DNA of 64,000 nt. Source: G963667675 sp965249215 (lineage in GTDB: Bacteria; Chloroflexota; Dehalococcoidia; Lucifugimonadales; UBA3495). Each line of letters opens with the position of its first letter. Within the stretch, counting starts at the first letter, position 1. A model generated the notes under the pieces. The model ran no database searches. It was not told the DNA's origin and was given only the letters and a program-made list of their open reading frames with translations. The DNA is taken from positions 558,001-622,000 of the forward strand of contig CBDFLN010000001.1 of NCBI GenBank assembly GCA_965249215.1. Direction: 5' to 3'. Of the stretch, positions 41,356-49,636 are shown piece by piece. A program made the position numbers and the translations under genes.

Positions 41356-41785
41356 GCTTTACTCTCCAGGAGACCGGGGCCTGATTGTGCTGCCGACCCA
41401 GGCGCGGCGACGCAGCCCCGGCTGGCGGGCGCGACCAATGTTACACCAAAGCGGCAGGGCCGCACAACGACGGGAATCGCCGCACGATAGTTGCCGCCGG
41501 AGGGCCCCCAGGAGCGGGGCTGGATGTGGTGTTTTGTTGGAGCGAATCAGGCGGGGGCCGGAAAATTTCTATTTCCGTCCCATTCCGTACCATTCCGTAC
41601 CATTTTTGCAGGTTGGCCACTGTGGGAACAGGCCTAAAGCGATCCAGAAGCCTGAAACCCCGGCGGCCGGCGGGCCGGTTCTTTGGAACCGCGCCGTGCC
41701 GAGTCTGCCTGTCGCTATGGTAGCGCGAAATCCACGGGGTTGGGAAGGGGCAAATGTCAGTCGTCCGAGGGTGCTCGGCATGAAA
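41356..41785. other. Gene-free stretch with a decayed copy of the HTH-gene N-terminus
   Basis: No intact gene is supported. Minus-strand translation near 41570-41625 reads QKWYGMVRNGTEIE, close to KWDETVQNGTEIEK of the HTH protein at 11701. The DNA holds two direct copies of CCATTCCGTA. The similarity stops soon after, so this may be a remnant or an independently conserved repeat. The rest shows GC-rich stretches without features. Confidence 0.4.
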
Positions 41786-41794
41786 TGGTATAAT
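41786..41794 (+). promoter_or_regulatory. Extended -10 promoter (TGG-TATAAT) for the EVE gene
   Basis: A consensus TATAAT (41789-41794) with TG one base upstream, 58 bases before the EVE-domain ATG. No -35 consensus is present at 17 bp. Confidence 0.5.
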
Positions 41795-41852
41795 GGCCAA
41801 CGAGCCCATCGATAGTAGCGGACCTAGTTGATACCAGGGTTTGGGTAGGGTT

Positions 41853-42413
41853 ATGGCCCAGAACTATTGGATGATAGTCAGCAGCCCGGAGAACTTCGAA
41901 ATCACGCGCGACCTGGGATTCACTGCCCAGGGCTTGAAGGGCCAACACAGGCGCAAGATTCAGAGAATCGGGCCGGGCGACCGCATTCTGTTCTATGTAT
42001 ACGGCTCCCGTAGATTCACCGCCACCGCCACCGCCACCTCTTCTTACTTCGAGGACGACAGCCCCACATGGCAGGCGGAAGGCCGGGCCCGCTGGCCCTA
42101 CCGAATCAAGATCAAGCCTGAAGTGGTCCTGGAAGAACACCAATACATCAACGCCAACCTGCTGGCGCCCCGGCTGGACTACATCCGGCGCTGGCCGCCG
42201 GAGGAATGGTACATGGCCTTCCAGGGCAACCTGCACCTGCTGCCCAAGAGCGACTTCCTCCTCATAGAAGAGGAGATGAAGAAGCTCAAGTTCGGCCGCA
42301 ATTACCAGCGGAGTATCCCCCCTCAAATGCCAGGCGGGAACCGGCGGAAGAGACGGCGGGGAGGCGGCAGGAACAGGCCCCAGTCCGGGCAGCCGGCCGT
42401 CCGACCCGCATAA
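41853..42413 (+). CDS. EVE domain protein
   Basis: A 186-residue protein with an N-terminal EVE (PUA-like) domain: MAQNYWMIVSSPENFEITRD, KIQRIGPGDRILFYVYGSRRF, then ATATSSYFEDDSPTWQ and PYRIKIKPEVVL. EVE domains recognise modified bases in nucleic acids and are found with restriction or RNA-modification systems. The C-terminal tail is very basic (GGNRRKRRRGGGRNRPQ), suited to nucleic-acid binding. The ATG at 41853 is preferred to TTG at 41841. It is convergent with queG, leaving 43 bases. Confidence 0.85.
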   Translation: MAQNYWMIVSSPENFEITRDLGFTAQGLKGQHRRKIQRIGPGDRILFYVYGSRRFTATATATSSYFEDDSPTWQAEGRARWPYRIKIKPEVVLEEHQYINANLLAPRLDYIRRWPPEEWYMAFQGNLHLLPKSDFLLIEEEMKKLKFGRNYQRSIPPQMPGGNRRKRRRGGGRNRPQSGQPAVRPA

Positions 42414-42456
42414 CGTGGTCCCGTCGTCGAGGCGATAGTAACGGTTAGCTGCGCAC

Positions 42457-43731
42457 TCAGGCGTCCGGCCGGCGGCCGGGCGTAACCGTTTCCCGCATGC
42501 AGTCCCGCGCGTTGGCCAGTTCTTTTTGCACCCACGGGTCGGTTTCTTGCCCCAAGGCAGTTTCCAGGGCCTGCTGCGCCTGGGGACCACCAATTCTTCC
42601 CAAGGCCCACGCTGCGTGACCACGCACCAGGGGTTCCCCTTCGGCCAGGACCCGGCAAAGAGCAGGGACGGCGTCGGCGGCTTTCAGGTTGCCCAGGGCC
42701 ACGCAGGCGTTGCGTTGTAAGCCGACCCTCTTGGCCCGCATGATGGCGGTCCCTCGGAAACGTCGCTTGAACTCCTCGTCCGACATCTCCAATACTTGTA
42801 TCAAGTCCAAGGCTGCCGGAGCTTCCAGGTATTGGGCGCCGGCGCCCTGGTCCGTTGAACCATCGTCCGGGGATAGGCCGTCTCCCTGCCGCCGCAGCGA
42901 GGACGCTGGACTTTCCTTGCGGTTGACCGGGCACACCTCCTGGCAGATGTCGCAACCAAACACCCAGTCGCCCATCTGGGGCCGCAAGGCTACGGGTATC
43001 TCGCCCCGGTTTTCGATGGTGAGGTAAGAAATGCACTTGGTGTTGTCGATGGTGTAAGGCTCGGTGATGGCGCCGGTGGGGCACTCGTCGATGCAGCGGA
43101 CACAGCTGCCGCAGGTCTTCTTCAGAGGCGGGTCAGGTTCCAGCTCCAAATCGGTCACCACCTGTCCCAGGAAGACCCATGAGCCGTGGCTTGGCGTCAA
43201 CAGGTTGGTGTTCTTGCCAAACCAGCCCAGTCCCGATCGGTTGGCCGCCGCGCGGTCCAGCATCGGTCCGTCGTCCACGTACCACCGGGCCGCGAATTCT
43301 TGCCCCAGGCGAGCACGCATACCCTCTACGTAGTCCCGCATCATGCGCTTCATGACCTTGTGGTAGTCGCGGCCCCAGGCGTACACGGCGACCCTGCCTG
43401 CCGGGCGTTGGTCGTTTGGCATGCCCTCGGCCTGCCGGTAGTAGTTTAGGCCCAGGCAGATAACGGAGCGGGCCCCGGGCAGCAAAGTGGCCGGATCGCT
43501 CCCCCGTCGCACACGGCTTTCGTTGAACCACGGAAGGCCATCCATGAGACCCGCCCGCAGCCTATCCAAGGTTACCTCCCGGTCCTGGGCAAACTCCTGG
43601 CCGGAAGTGACCCGCACCAGGTCGAAGCCCAACTCCAGGGCATACTCTTTGGCGGCGGCCTTGGCGTCCAACATGGGGCCAACGGTCTCACGGATGGAAT
43701 CAGGCGTTGGCTTTGGAAGGCTGGATTGCAT
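42457..43731 (-). CDS. queG: Epoxyqueuosine reductase with C-terminal HEAT repeats
   Basis: A 424-residue cobalamin-dependent enzyme making queuosine from epoxyqueuosine in tRNA. Flavin-type reductase fold with ARSVICLGLNYY and GWFGKNTNLLTPSHGSWVFLG, two 4Fe-4S motifs (CGSCVRCIDECPTGAI and CDICQEVCPVN) and C-terminal HEAT-like repeats (ALGNLKAADAVPALCRVLAE, HAAWALGRIGGPQAQQALE). The ATG at 43731 lies 2 bases after the stop of the dCTP-deaminase-like gene, so they are coupled. Other que genes are not in the window. Confidence 0.93.
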   Translation of the reverse strand: MQSSLPKPTPDSIRETVGPMLDAKAAAKEYALELGFDLVRVTSGQEFAQDREVTLDRLRAGLMDGLPWFNESRVRRGSDPATLLPGARSVICLGLNYYRQAEGMPNDQRPAGRVAVYAWGRDYHKVMKRMMRDYVEGMRARLGQEFAARWYVDDGPMLDRAAANRSGLGWFGKNTNLLTPSHGSWVFLGQVVTDLELEPDPPLKKTCGSCVRCIDECPTGAITEPYTIDNTKCISYLTIENRGEIPVALRPQMGDWVFGCDICQEVCPVNRKESPASSLRRQGDGLSPDDGSTDQGAGAQYLEAPAALDLIQVLEMSDEEFKRRFRGTAIMRAKRVGLQRNACVALGNLKAADAVPALCRVLAEGEPLVRGHAAWALGRIGGPQAQQALETALGQETDPWVQKELANARDCMRETVTPGRRPDA

Positions 43732-43733
43732 GA

Positions 43734-44252
43734 CTACAGGTTCTCGCCCTGAAACCGGCCCTGGTATCCTTGGCTGACCGGCCGGTCGAGGCGGAAGAAG
43801 ATAAGTTGCATCAACTTGGCCCCCCTTTGCACCCGGTACCCCAGGGGATGGTGCACAACGAGGAGGGCCTGTGACCGGCCCTGGTAACCCGCATCCCACA
43901 CCGCCGTATGAATGCTCACCCCGCTCCTGAGCAGACTGGACCGCGTTCGTCCCAGCGCCATGAGGTCCAAGGGGAGATGCACCACTTCATTGAAGGTGAT
44001 CCTATATGGGCCCGGGTCCAGGTGGAGCCAGTCACCGGGGCCGAAGGCCAACTCTTCGACGTCCGCCAGGTCTCTTTGCCCGTTGCCGGCGCCCATACCA
44101 CCGGGCGACACCAGGCGAGCCGCCTCGCGGAGGGTAACGTCAAAGCCGTTGGGCTGGAGTTGGTCTTCTAGAGAGAGGTAATGCTGTATTAAAGGCGGGG
44201 AGGCTTGAATCAGCGCCCCGATGGAATCCCGGTCCAAAGGGTTGCCATTCAT
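43734..44252 (-). CDS. dcd: dCTP deaminase/dUTPase family protein
   Basis: A 172-residue trimeric-type pyrimidine nucleotide hydrolase: LQPNGFDVTL, GRTRSSLLRSGVSIHTAVWDAGYQGRS and PLGYRVQRGAKLMQLIFF. The order of motifs fits dCTP deaminase or the archaeal-type dUTPase; DAGYQG is shared by both. The product would be dUTP or dUMP for thymidylate synthesis and uracil avoidance. The ATG at 44252 has GGAG upstream; a TTG at 44285 would add 11 residues. Confidence 0.8.
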   Translation of the reverse strand: MNGNPLDRDSIGALIQASPPLIQHYLSLEDQLQPNGFDVTLREAARLVSPGGMGAGNGQRDLADVEELAFGPGDWLHLDPGPYRITFNEVVHLPLDLMALGRTRSSLLRSGVSIHTAVWDAGYQGRSQALLVVHHPLGYRVQRGAKLMQLIFFRLDRPVSQGYQGRFQGENL

Positions 44253-44318
44253 TTGCTTATTCTCCGGCTCCGTCTCCCCGGCCAAACGGTCATGTTCCGC
44301 CCGGCCGCCTTGGGGCGG

Positions 44319-45944
44319 CTAGTCGTTCATGAAGTCCTGCACGTCGGCCGGCAGCGGCTTTTCCTCCGGGATCTCGGTAATGATGGCCTGGGTGGTAAGC
44401 ATCATCCCGGCCACGCTGCAAGCGTTCTCCAGGGCCGAACGGGTCACCTTGACGGGGTCTACGATGCCCCGCTCGATCAGGTGGCAATAGTCTCCCTTTT
44501 CGGCGTCGAATCCCCAATCGCCTTCCGATGCCCGGACCGTGTCCAGCACCACCTCTGCGGAATGGCCGGAATTCTTGGAAATCTGCAAGAGAGGAGCGCA
44601 CAAGGCCTCCTTAACCAAGCGGATCCCCAGGGCCTCCGCCCCGTCGTGCTGCTTCTCCAACTCCTCCAAGACGGCCTCGGCCCGGACGACGGCGACGCCT
44701 CCCCCGGGGACGATACCCTCCTCCACCGCGGCCCTGGTGGCGGAAAGTGCGTCCTCAGTGCGGGACTTACGTTCCTTCACCTCGGGTTCGGTGGCGCCGC
44801 CGACTTTCAAGACCGCCACTCCGCCAACCAGGGCGGCGCGGCGCTCTTCCAATTTCTCCCGGTCGTAGTCCGAGGTGGTGCCATCGATCTGGACCCTGAG
44901 CTGGTCGACCCTGTCCTTTATGGCCTCTTGGGAGCCCCTGCCCTCGACTATGGTGGAGTCATCCTTGAGCGCCACGAGGCGGCGGGCGTTGCCCAAGTGG
45001 CCCAACTCCACCGCGTCCAAGCGCAGCCCGGCGTCGGGGGAGATGACGGTGGCGCCGGTCACGATGCCCATGTCTTCCAACAGGGCCTTCCGCCGGTCGC
45101 CGAAGCCGGGGGCCTTGATGGCCACGCAGCTAAGGTTGCCCCGCATCTTGTTCACCACCAAGGTCGCCAGGGCTTCTCCTTCCACGTCCTCGGCGATTAT
45201 CACCAGCGGCCGGCGGCCCGCCTCGATCACTTTCTCCATGACGGGCACGATGTCGTTGGAGGCGGAAACCTTCTGGTCGGTCAACAGGAACAGAGGCTCG
45301 TCCAGCGCCACCTCCATGCGCTGGGCATCGTTGATGAAGTGGGGCGAGATATAGCCCCGGTCCACCCTGACGCCTTCCACAATATCCAGTTCGTCGACCA
45401 AGGTCTTGGACTCTTCGATGGTAATCACGCCGTCGCGGCCCACCTTGTCCATCGCTTCCGCCAAGAGGCTGGCAATGGCCTCTTCGTGGGCGGACAAGGC
45501 AGCTATTCGCCGAATCTGGTCCCGGTCCTTCACCGGTATAGCCATCTTCTCCAGTTCTCCGGTAACGGCTTCCACCGCCTTGGCCATCCCCGCTTTCAGG
45601 GCCAAACCGTTGGCCCCGGCGGCCACGTTCATAAACCCGTTGCGCACCAGGCTCTGGGCCAGCACCACCGAGGTGGTGGTGCCGTCGCCCACGGTGTCGT
45701 TGGTCTTGGAGGCCGCCTCCTTGACCAGCTGCGCTCCCATGTTTTCGTAAGGGTCAGGAAGCTCCACCTCTTTAGCGATGGTGACGCCGTCGCTGCACAC
45801 CACGGGCGCGCTGAACATGCGGTTAAGCAACACGTTGCGGCCGCTGGGGCCCAACGTCAGCCCAACGACTCTGGTCAGTTCATCCACTCCCCGCATCAAG
45901 CTAATGCGGGCTGGGTTCTCGAATGTTACCTGCTTGTCCGCCAT
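44319..45944 (-). CDS. groEL: Chaperonin GroEL (Hsp60), tail-less form
   Basis: A 541-residue group I chaperonin. ATP-site motifs LTLGPSGRNVLLNR and NDTVGDGTTTSVVLAQSL, apical-domain VEGVRVDRGYISPHFIND, and ALENACSVAGMMLTTQAII near the end. The usual C-terminal GGM repeat is missing; the protein ends PLPADVQDFMND. groES is not adjacent, and no CIRCE operator was seen in the 73-base upstream gap. This suggests an extra paralogue rather than the main groESL copy. GGAG lies 6 bases before the ATG. Confidence 0.93.
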   Translation of the reverse strand: MADKQVTFENPARISLMRGVDELTRVVGLTLGPSGRNVLLNRMFSAPVVCSDGVTIAKEVELPDPYENMGAQLVKEAASKTNDTVGDGTTTSVVLAQSLVRNGFMNVAAGANGLALKAGMAKAVEAVTGELEKMAIPVKDRDQIRRIAALSAHEEAIASLLAEAMDKVGRDGVITIEESKTLVDELDIVEGVRVDRGYISPHFINDAQRMEVALDEPLFLLTDQKVSASNDIVPVMEKVIEAGRRPLVIIAEDVEGEALATLVVNKMRGNLSCVAIKAPGFGDRRKALLEDMGIVTGATVISPDAGLRLDAVELGHLGNARRLVALKDDSTIVEGRGSQEAIKDRVDQLRVQIDGTTSDYDREKLEERRAALVGGVAVLKVGGATEPEVKERKSRTEDALSATRAAVEEGIVPGGGVAVVRAEAVLEELEKQHDGAEALGIRLVKEALCAPLLQISKNSGHSAEVVLDTVRASEGDWGFDAEKGDYCHLIERGIVDPVKVTRSALENACSVAGMMLTTQAIITEIPEEKPLPADVQDFMND

Positions 45945-46017
45945 CTTTATCTCCTCGGTTTGGGACGTGGGCCAGGCAGCCTAACGTCAGCGGCGGCTCA
46001 GGCCCATTTTTTCATGA

Positions 46018-46611
46018 TTAAGAATGCGACAGTCCGCAATGATTGTCAACCTGTACGGAAGGGCAGGGACCCCACAAACTTACCCCTTCCCGGCCGTCCA
46101 CCTGGGAGGCCAACGCTTCGATGCTGGCCTTCAATACGGGATGCTCCAAGCGCGGGCACAACTCCGCCAAGGGGACCAAGACAAAGGCCCGCTGGTGCAG
46201 GCGGGGATGGGGTACCTGCAACCCCGGCTGGTCGACGATTCGGCCGTCGTACAGCAGGATGTCTACGTCGATGCGGCGAGGCCCATAGCGAACGCTGGGT
46301 TGCCGGCCCAGGGACTGCTCGACCGCCTGGGTCTGCCTCAATAGTTCACCGGGGGATGCGTTGGTTTGAGCCTCCACAACGCAGTTCAGGAAGTCGGGTT
46401 GGTCGGCGTACCCCCAAGGGGCAGTCTGGTACACCGACGACACGCGGGCGATTCGGATTTCGTTGCGGATTTCGTGCCGGGCTGCTCCATCCTTCGCCGG
46501 GCGGTGAGCGGAACGCGCAGGTGAAGCCAGCAAGCGAATAGCCTGGGCCAGGTTATCCTCCCGGGATCCCAGGTTGGAGCCCAATCCCAGGAAAACCGTT
46601 ACCCGCTCCAA
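46018..46611 (-). CDS. folK: 2-amino-4-hydroxy-6-hydroxymethyldihydropteridine diphosphokinase
   Basis: A 197-residue HPPK that pyrophosphorylates 6-hydroxymethyl-dihydropterin in folate synthesis. Motifs: VTVFLGLGSNLGSRE, YQTAPWGYADQPDFLNCVVE and RYGPRRIDVDILLYDGR, with HPRLHQRAFVLVPLAEL. The likely start is TTG at 46611, with GGAGG 8 bases upstream inside the folP 3' end; an ATG at 46656 would overlap folP by 58 bases. Coupled to folP. Confidence 0.92.
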   Translation of the reverse strand: MERVTVFLGLGSNLGSREDNLAQAIRLLASPARSAHRPAKDGAARHEIRNEIRIARVSSVYQTAPWGYADQPDFLNCVVEAQTNASPGELLRQTQAVEQSLGRQPSVRYGPRRIDVDILLYDGRIVDQPGLQVPHPRLHQRAFVLVPLAELCPRLEHPVLKASIEALASQVDGREGVSLWGPCPSVQVDNHCGLSHS

Positions 46612-47480
46612 CCCTCTGGCCTCCAGCCGCGGACTACGGCGTCGCTCATGCGGCAAACGCGCACCATTTCCTTAACGTCGTGCACCCGCACAATGCCGGC
46701 GCCCCCCTGGATTGCCAGGGCAACAGTAGCAGTTGTCCCCTCCAGCCGCTGGTCGGGGGGGAGGTCCAGCACCAAGCCAATGGTGGACTTGCGGGAGGCT
46801 CCGACCAGCAACGGATATCCCAAGGCATTAAACTCTCTCAACCGGCCCAAGACCTCCAGGTTGTGGTCGGCCGTCTTACCGAATCCGATGCCTGGGTCCA
46901 GGATGATTTGGTCTCGGGCGACGCCGGCTGCTTCGGCCGCGGCGGCGCTGGCGGCAAGGCTCCCGGACACCTCGGCCAGCAGGTCCCGGTAGCTCCGGAC
47001 GCTCTGGTTGTGCATGAGTACCAGCGCCGCTCCCGTTTCGGCGGCGACTTGTGCCAGTCCAGGGTCGGCCTTCAAGCCCCACACGTCGTTGACTATCGCG
47101 GCGCCGTATTCCACAGCCAAGCGGGCAACCTGGGCCTTATAGGTGTCAACGCTGATGGGTATCCCGACGTTGGAGGCGACCTCCTCCAGGGCCGGCAACA
47201 GCCGCCGCATCTCCTCCTCCGCGGGCACCGGCTCTGAGCCGGGGCGAGTGGACTCGGCGCCGATGTCCAGAATGTCCGCGCCGTCGGCTTCCATGCCCTT
47301 GGCGCGGTCAACAATAGCAGGAATGTCGTAGGCCAGACCGTCGCCGGAGAATGAGTCGGGAGTGACGTTGATTACCCCCATGACGTAGGTACGCCGGCCC
47401 CAGACCAACTCCCGTCCGCCGGCCAAGGCCAACGTGGTGGAAGAGGGCGATTTTGCACTGGACGGAGGGGTGGTGGACAT
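46599..47480 (-). CDS. folP: Dihydropteroate synthase
   Basis: A 293-residue TIM-barrel enzyme joining hydroxymethyl-dihydropterin-PP and p-aminobenzoate; the sulfonamide target. Signatures: VMGVINVTPDSFSGDGL, GADILDIGAESTRPGSEPV, ISVDTYKAQVARLA, ILDPGIGFGKTADHNLEVL and GASRKSTIG. It is the first gene of a minus-strand folP-folK pair, with groEL further down. Confidence 0.95.
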   Translation of the reverse strand: MSTTPPSSAKSPSSTTLALAGGRELVWGRRTYVMGVINVTPDSFSGDGLAYDIPAIVDRAKGMEADGADILDIGAESTRPGSEPVPAEEEMRRLLPALEEVASNVGIPISVDTYKAQVARLAVEYGAAIVNDVWGLKADPGLAQVAAETGAALVLMHNQSVRSYRDLLAEVSGSLAASAAAAEAAGVARDQIILDPGIGFGKTADHNLEVLGRLREFNALGYPLLVGASRKSTIGLVLDLPPDQRLEGTTATVALAIQGGAGIVRVHDVKEMVRVCRMSDAVVRGWRPEGWSG

Positions 47481-47925
47481 GGCAGGCCCGCTAAACCGGA
47501 TACCGGGGGAACCATTCTATCACGGCGTTCGTAGCCGGTTCACAATTGAGGTAGCCTCCAACCGGCGATGACATTTCTCCGTTGACACTCCCGCGAGCTA
47601 ATGCCTAAACTCAAGGTGCGTTACTGCCATAACACGACCAACCCCCTTGATGGTCCGAGGCCGGTGGCTAGAAGCCGGCCCGCGGCTGCTCCCAAGGAGG
47701 GGCCGGAGGATTTCGCTATCGTGACCGATTCTTCCCTTATTCGTTCCAACCGTGAACCGAGTCCGCCCCTGGGCCCCGACATCCAATCTGGCCACGCCAA
47801 CCCCCGCCGCCGCATGCCTGAATGTCTCAAAATGGCTCACATTGGCGCAGGAATTTAAAAGCCGTCCGTCGCCTGCCGTCCAACACCCGGTGCACGACCG
47901 GTCGTCTGGCGACTGGTCAGCCGTG
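47481..47925. other. Gene-free upstream region of folP and pccB
   Basis: About 450 bases between divergent genes. A plus-strand open frame (47601-47858) and larger minus-strand frames exist but lack recognisable domains and ribosome-binding sites. I see no RNA gene here. Promoters for folP (minus) are expected but none is clear. Confidence 0.5.
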
Positions 47926-47954
47926 TTGCGCGGGAAATAGCCGTCTGCTAGGAT
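47926..47954 (+). promoter_or_regulatory. pccB promoter (TTGCGC-17-TAGGAT)
   Basis: -35 TTGCGC (47926-47931), 17-bp spacer, -10 TAGGAT (47949-47954), giving a leader of roughly 85-90 bases before pccB. Confidence 0.5.
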
Positions 47955-48047
47955 GTTGCCCAACTGGCACCCTAATGGGTATGGCTGACGTTGCCCAGAG
48001 GGGCAGGGATGCGACGAACATAAATTGCGCCCCTTTCTGGAGTGAAG

Positions 48048-49613
48048 GTGACCGCGGAAAAGAGAATAATCGACCAGAAATTGGACTCCCTGGAAGAGAT
48101 GCGCTCGCAGGCTCACCAGGGAGGCGGCCCCAAGCGCATCGATCAACAGCACGAACGGGGTAAGCTGACCGCCAGGGAGCGGATGGCGTTGTTGATGGAT
48201 GAGGGGACCTTCGAGGAAATCGACAGCTTTGTAACGCACCGGGCTACCGACTTTGGCCTGGCCGACCAGAAGGTGCTGGGGGATGCAGTGGTGACCGGGT
48301 ACGGGCTGGTGGAAGGCCGGCAGGTATTCGCCTATTCCCAGGACTTTACGGTGTTTGGCGGGTCCCTGTCGGAAGCCGTAAGCCAGAAGGTCTGCAAGGT
48401 CATGGACCTGGCAGCCAAGAACGGCTGCCCCATAGTCGGCATCAACGACTCCGGAGGAGCCCGGATACAGGAAGGGGCGTCGAGCCTGGCGGCCTACGGC
48501 GACATCTTCCTCCGCAACACTCTCTGCTCAGGGGTGATGCCCCAACTTTCGGTGATATTAGGGCCCGCCGCCGGCGGCGCAGTCTACTCCCCGGGGATAA
48601 CCGATTTCGTGTTCATGGTGAAGGAAATCGGGCACATGTACATTACGGGCCCCGACGTCATCAAGGCAGTTACCGGAGAGGAAGTAACCCACGAGCAGCT
48701 TGGCGGCGCAGTGTCCCACGCCACCCGCAGCGGCGTGACCCACTTTATCTACGACACCGAAAAGGAATGCCTGGAGGAAGTCAGACGCCTGCTGGGCTTT
48801 TTGCCTTCGAACAACCTGGAAGACCCGCCCCTGGTGGGGACGGCCGACCCTGCCACCCGTTCCGACCCCGGCCTGAAATACCTGGTCCCCGACGACGCCA
48901 ATCGCTCCTACGATATGCGGGACGTCATATACAGGGTCCTGGACGATGAAGAGTTCATGGAAGTCCACCAGAACTTTGCGCCCAATATCCTGGTGGGTTT
49001 CGGCCGGCTCAACGGCCGCGTCGTGGGCGTGGTGGGCAACCAGCCGGCCTACCTGGCCGGCGCCTTGGACATCAACGCCTCGACCAAGGCCGCCAGGTTC
49101 GTGAGGTTCTGCGACTGCTTCAACATTCCGTTGGTGACCTTCGTGGACGTGCCGGGCTTCATGCCAGGCGTGGACCAGGAGTACGGCGGAATCATCCGGC
49201 ACGGCGCCAAGCTGATATTCGCCTACGCCGAAGCAACCGTCCCCAAAGTCGCGGTAATTACCCGCAAGGCCTACGGCGGGGCCTATATCGTCATGAGCAG
49301 CAAGCACCTCCGGTCCGACGTCAACCTCGCGTGGCCTTCGGCAGAGATCGCCGTAATGGGGGCTGATGGGGCCATAAACATCATTTACCGGGAACAGATT
49401 TCCAAGTCTGAAAACCCGGAGGAGACCCGGCAAAAGCTCACCGCAGAATACCGGGAGAAGTTCACCAACCCCCTGGCAGCAGCCAACCGGGGCTTCCTGG
49501 ACGACATCATAGACCCGGCCAACACGCGCCACCGCATAATCAAGGCCTTGGACATGCTGCAAAACAAGCGGGACAGCTTGCCGCCCAAGAAGCACGGCAA
49601 TATTCCCCTGTGA
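48048..49613 (+). CDS. pccB: Acyl-CoA carboxylase carboxyltransferase subunit (propionyl/methylmalonyl type)
   Basis: A 521-residue biotin-dependent carboxyltransferase: RIDQQHERGKLTARERM, FTVFGGSLSEAVSQKVCKVM, GINDSGGARIQEGASSLAAYG, GPAAGGAVYSPGITDFVF, FVDVPGFMPGVDQEYGGII and KAYGGAYIVMSSKHL. This fused form is typical of propionyl-CoA or mixed acyl-CoA carboxylases feeding methylmalonyl-CoA metabolism. The biotin carboxylase partner is not here. GGAG at 48039-48042 favours the GTG at 48048 over the GTG at 48042. Confidence 0.92.
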   Translation: MTAEKRIIDQKLDSLEEMRSQAHQGGGPKRIDQQHERGKLTARERMALLMDEGTFEEIDSFVTHRATDFGLADQKVLGDAVVTGYGLVEGRQVFAYSQDFTVFGGSLSEAVSQKVCKVMDLAAKNGCPIVGINDSGGARIQEGASSLAAYGDIFLRNTLCSGVMPQLSVILGPAAGGAVYSPGITDFVFMVKEIGHMYITGPDVIKAVTGEEVTHEQLGGAVSHATRSGVTHFIYDTEKECLEEVRRLLGFLPSNNLEDPPLVGTADPATRSDPGLKYLVPDDANRSYDMRDVIYRVLDDEEFMEVHQNFAPNILVGFGRLNGRVVGVVGNQPAYLAGALDINASTKAARFVRFCDCFNIPLVTFVDVPGFMPGVDQEYGGIIRHGAKLIFAYAEATVPKVAVITRKAYGGAYIVMSSKHLRSDVNLAWPSAEIAVMGADGAINIIYREQISKSENPEETRQKLTAEYREKFTNPLAAANRGFLDDIIDPANTRHRIIKALDMLQNKRDSLPPKKHGNIPL

Positions 49614-49636
49614 TTCACCCCGGCGGGGGCCGGCTG

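Noticed and set aside
45945..46017. CIRCE heat-shock operator upstream of groEL
   Set aside because: No TTAGCACTC/GAGTGCTAA inverted repeat is present in the gap.
44205..46541. 778-codon plus-strand frame across groEL and folK
   Set aside because: It is antisense to well-defined groEL and folK genes. The translation is low-complexity and matches no family.
47601..47858. Possible small gene in the folP-pccB gap
   Set aside because: No ribosome-binding site, domain or compositional signal separates it from background frames.
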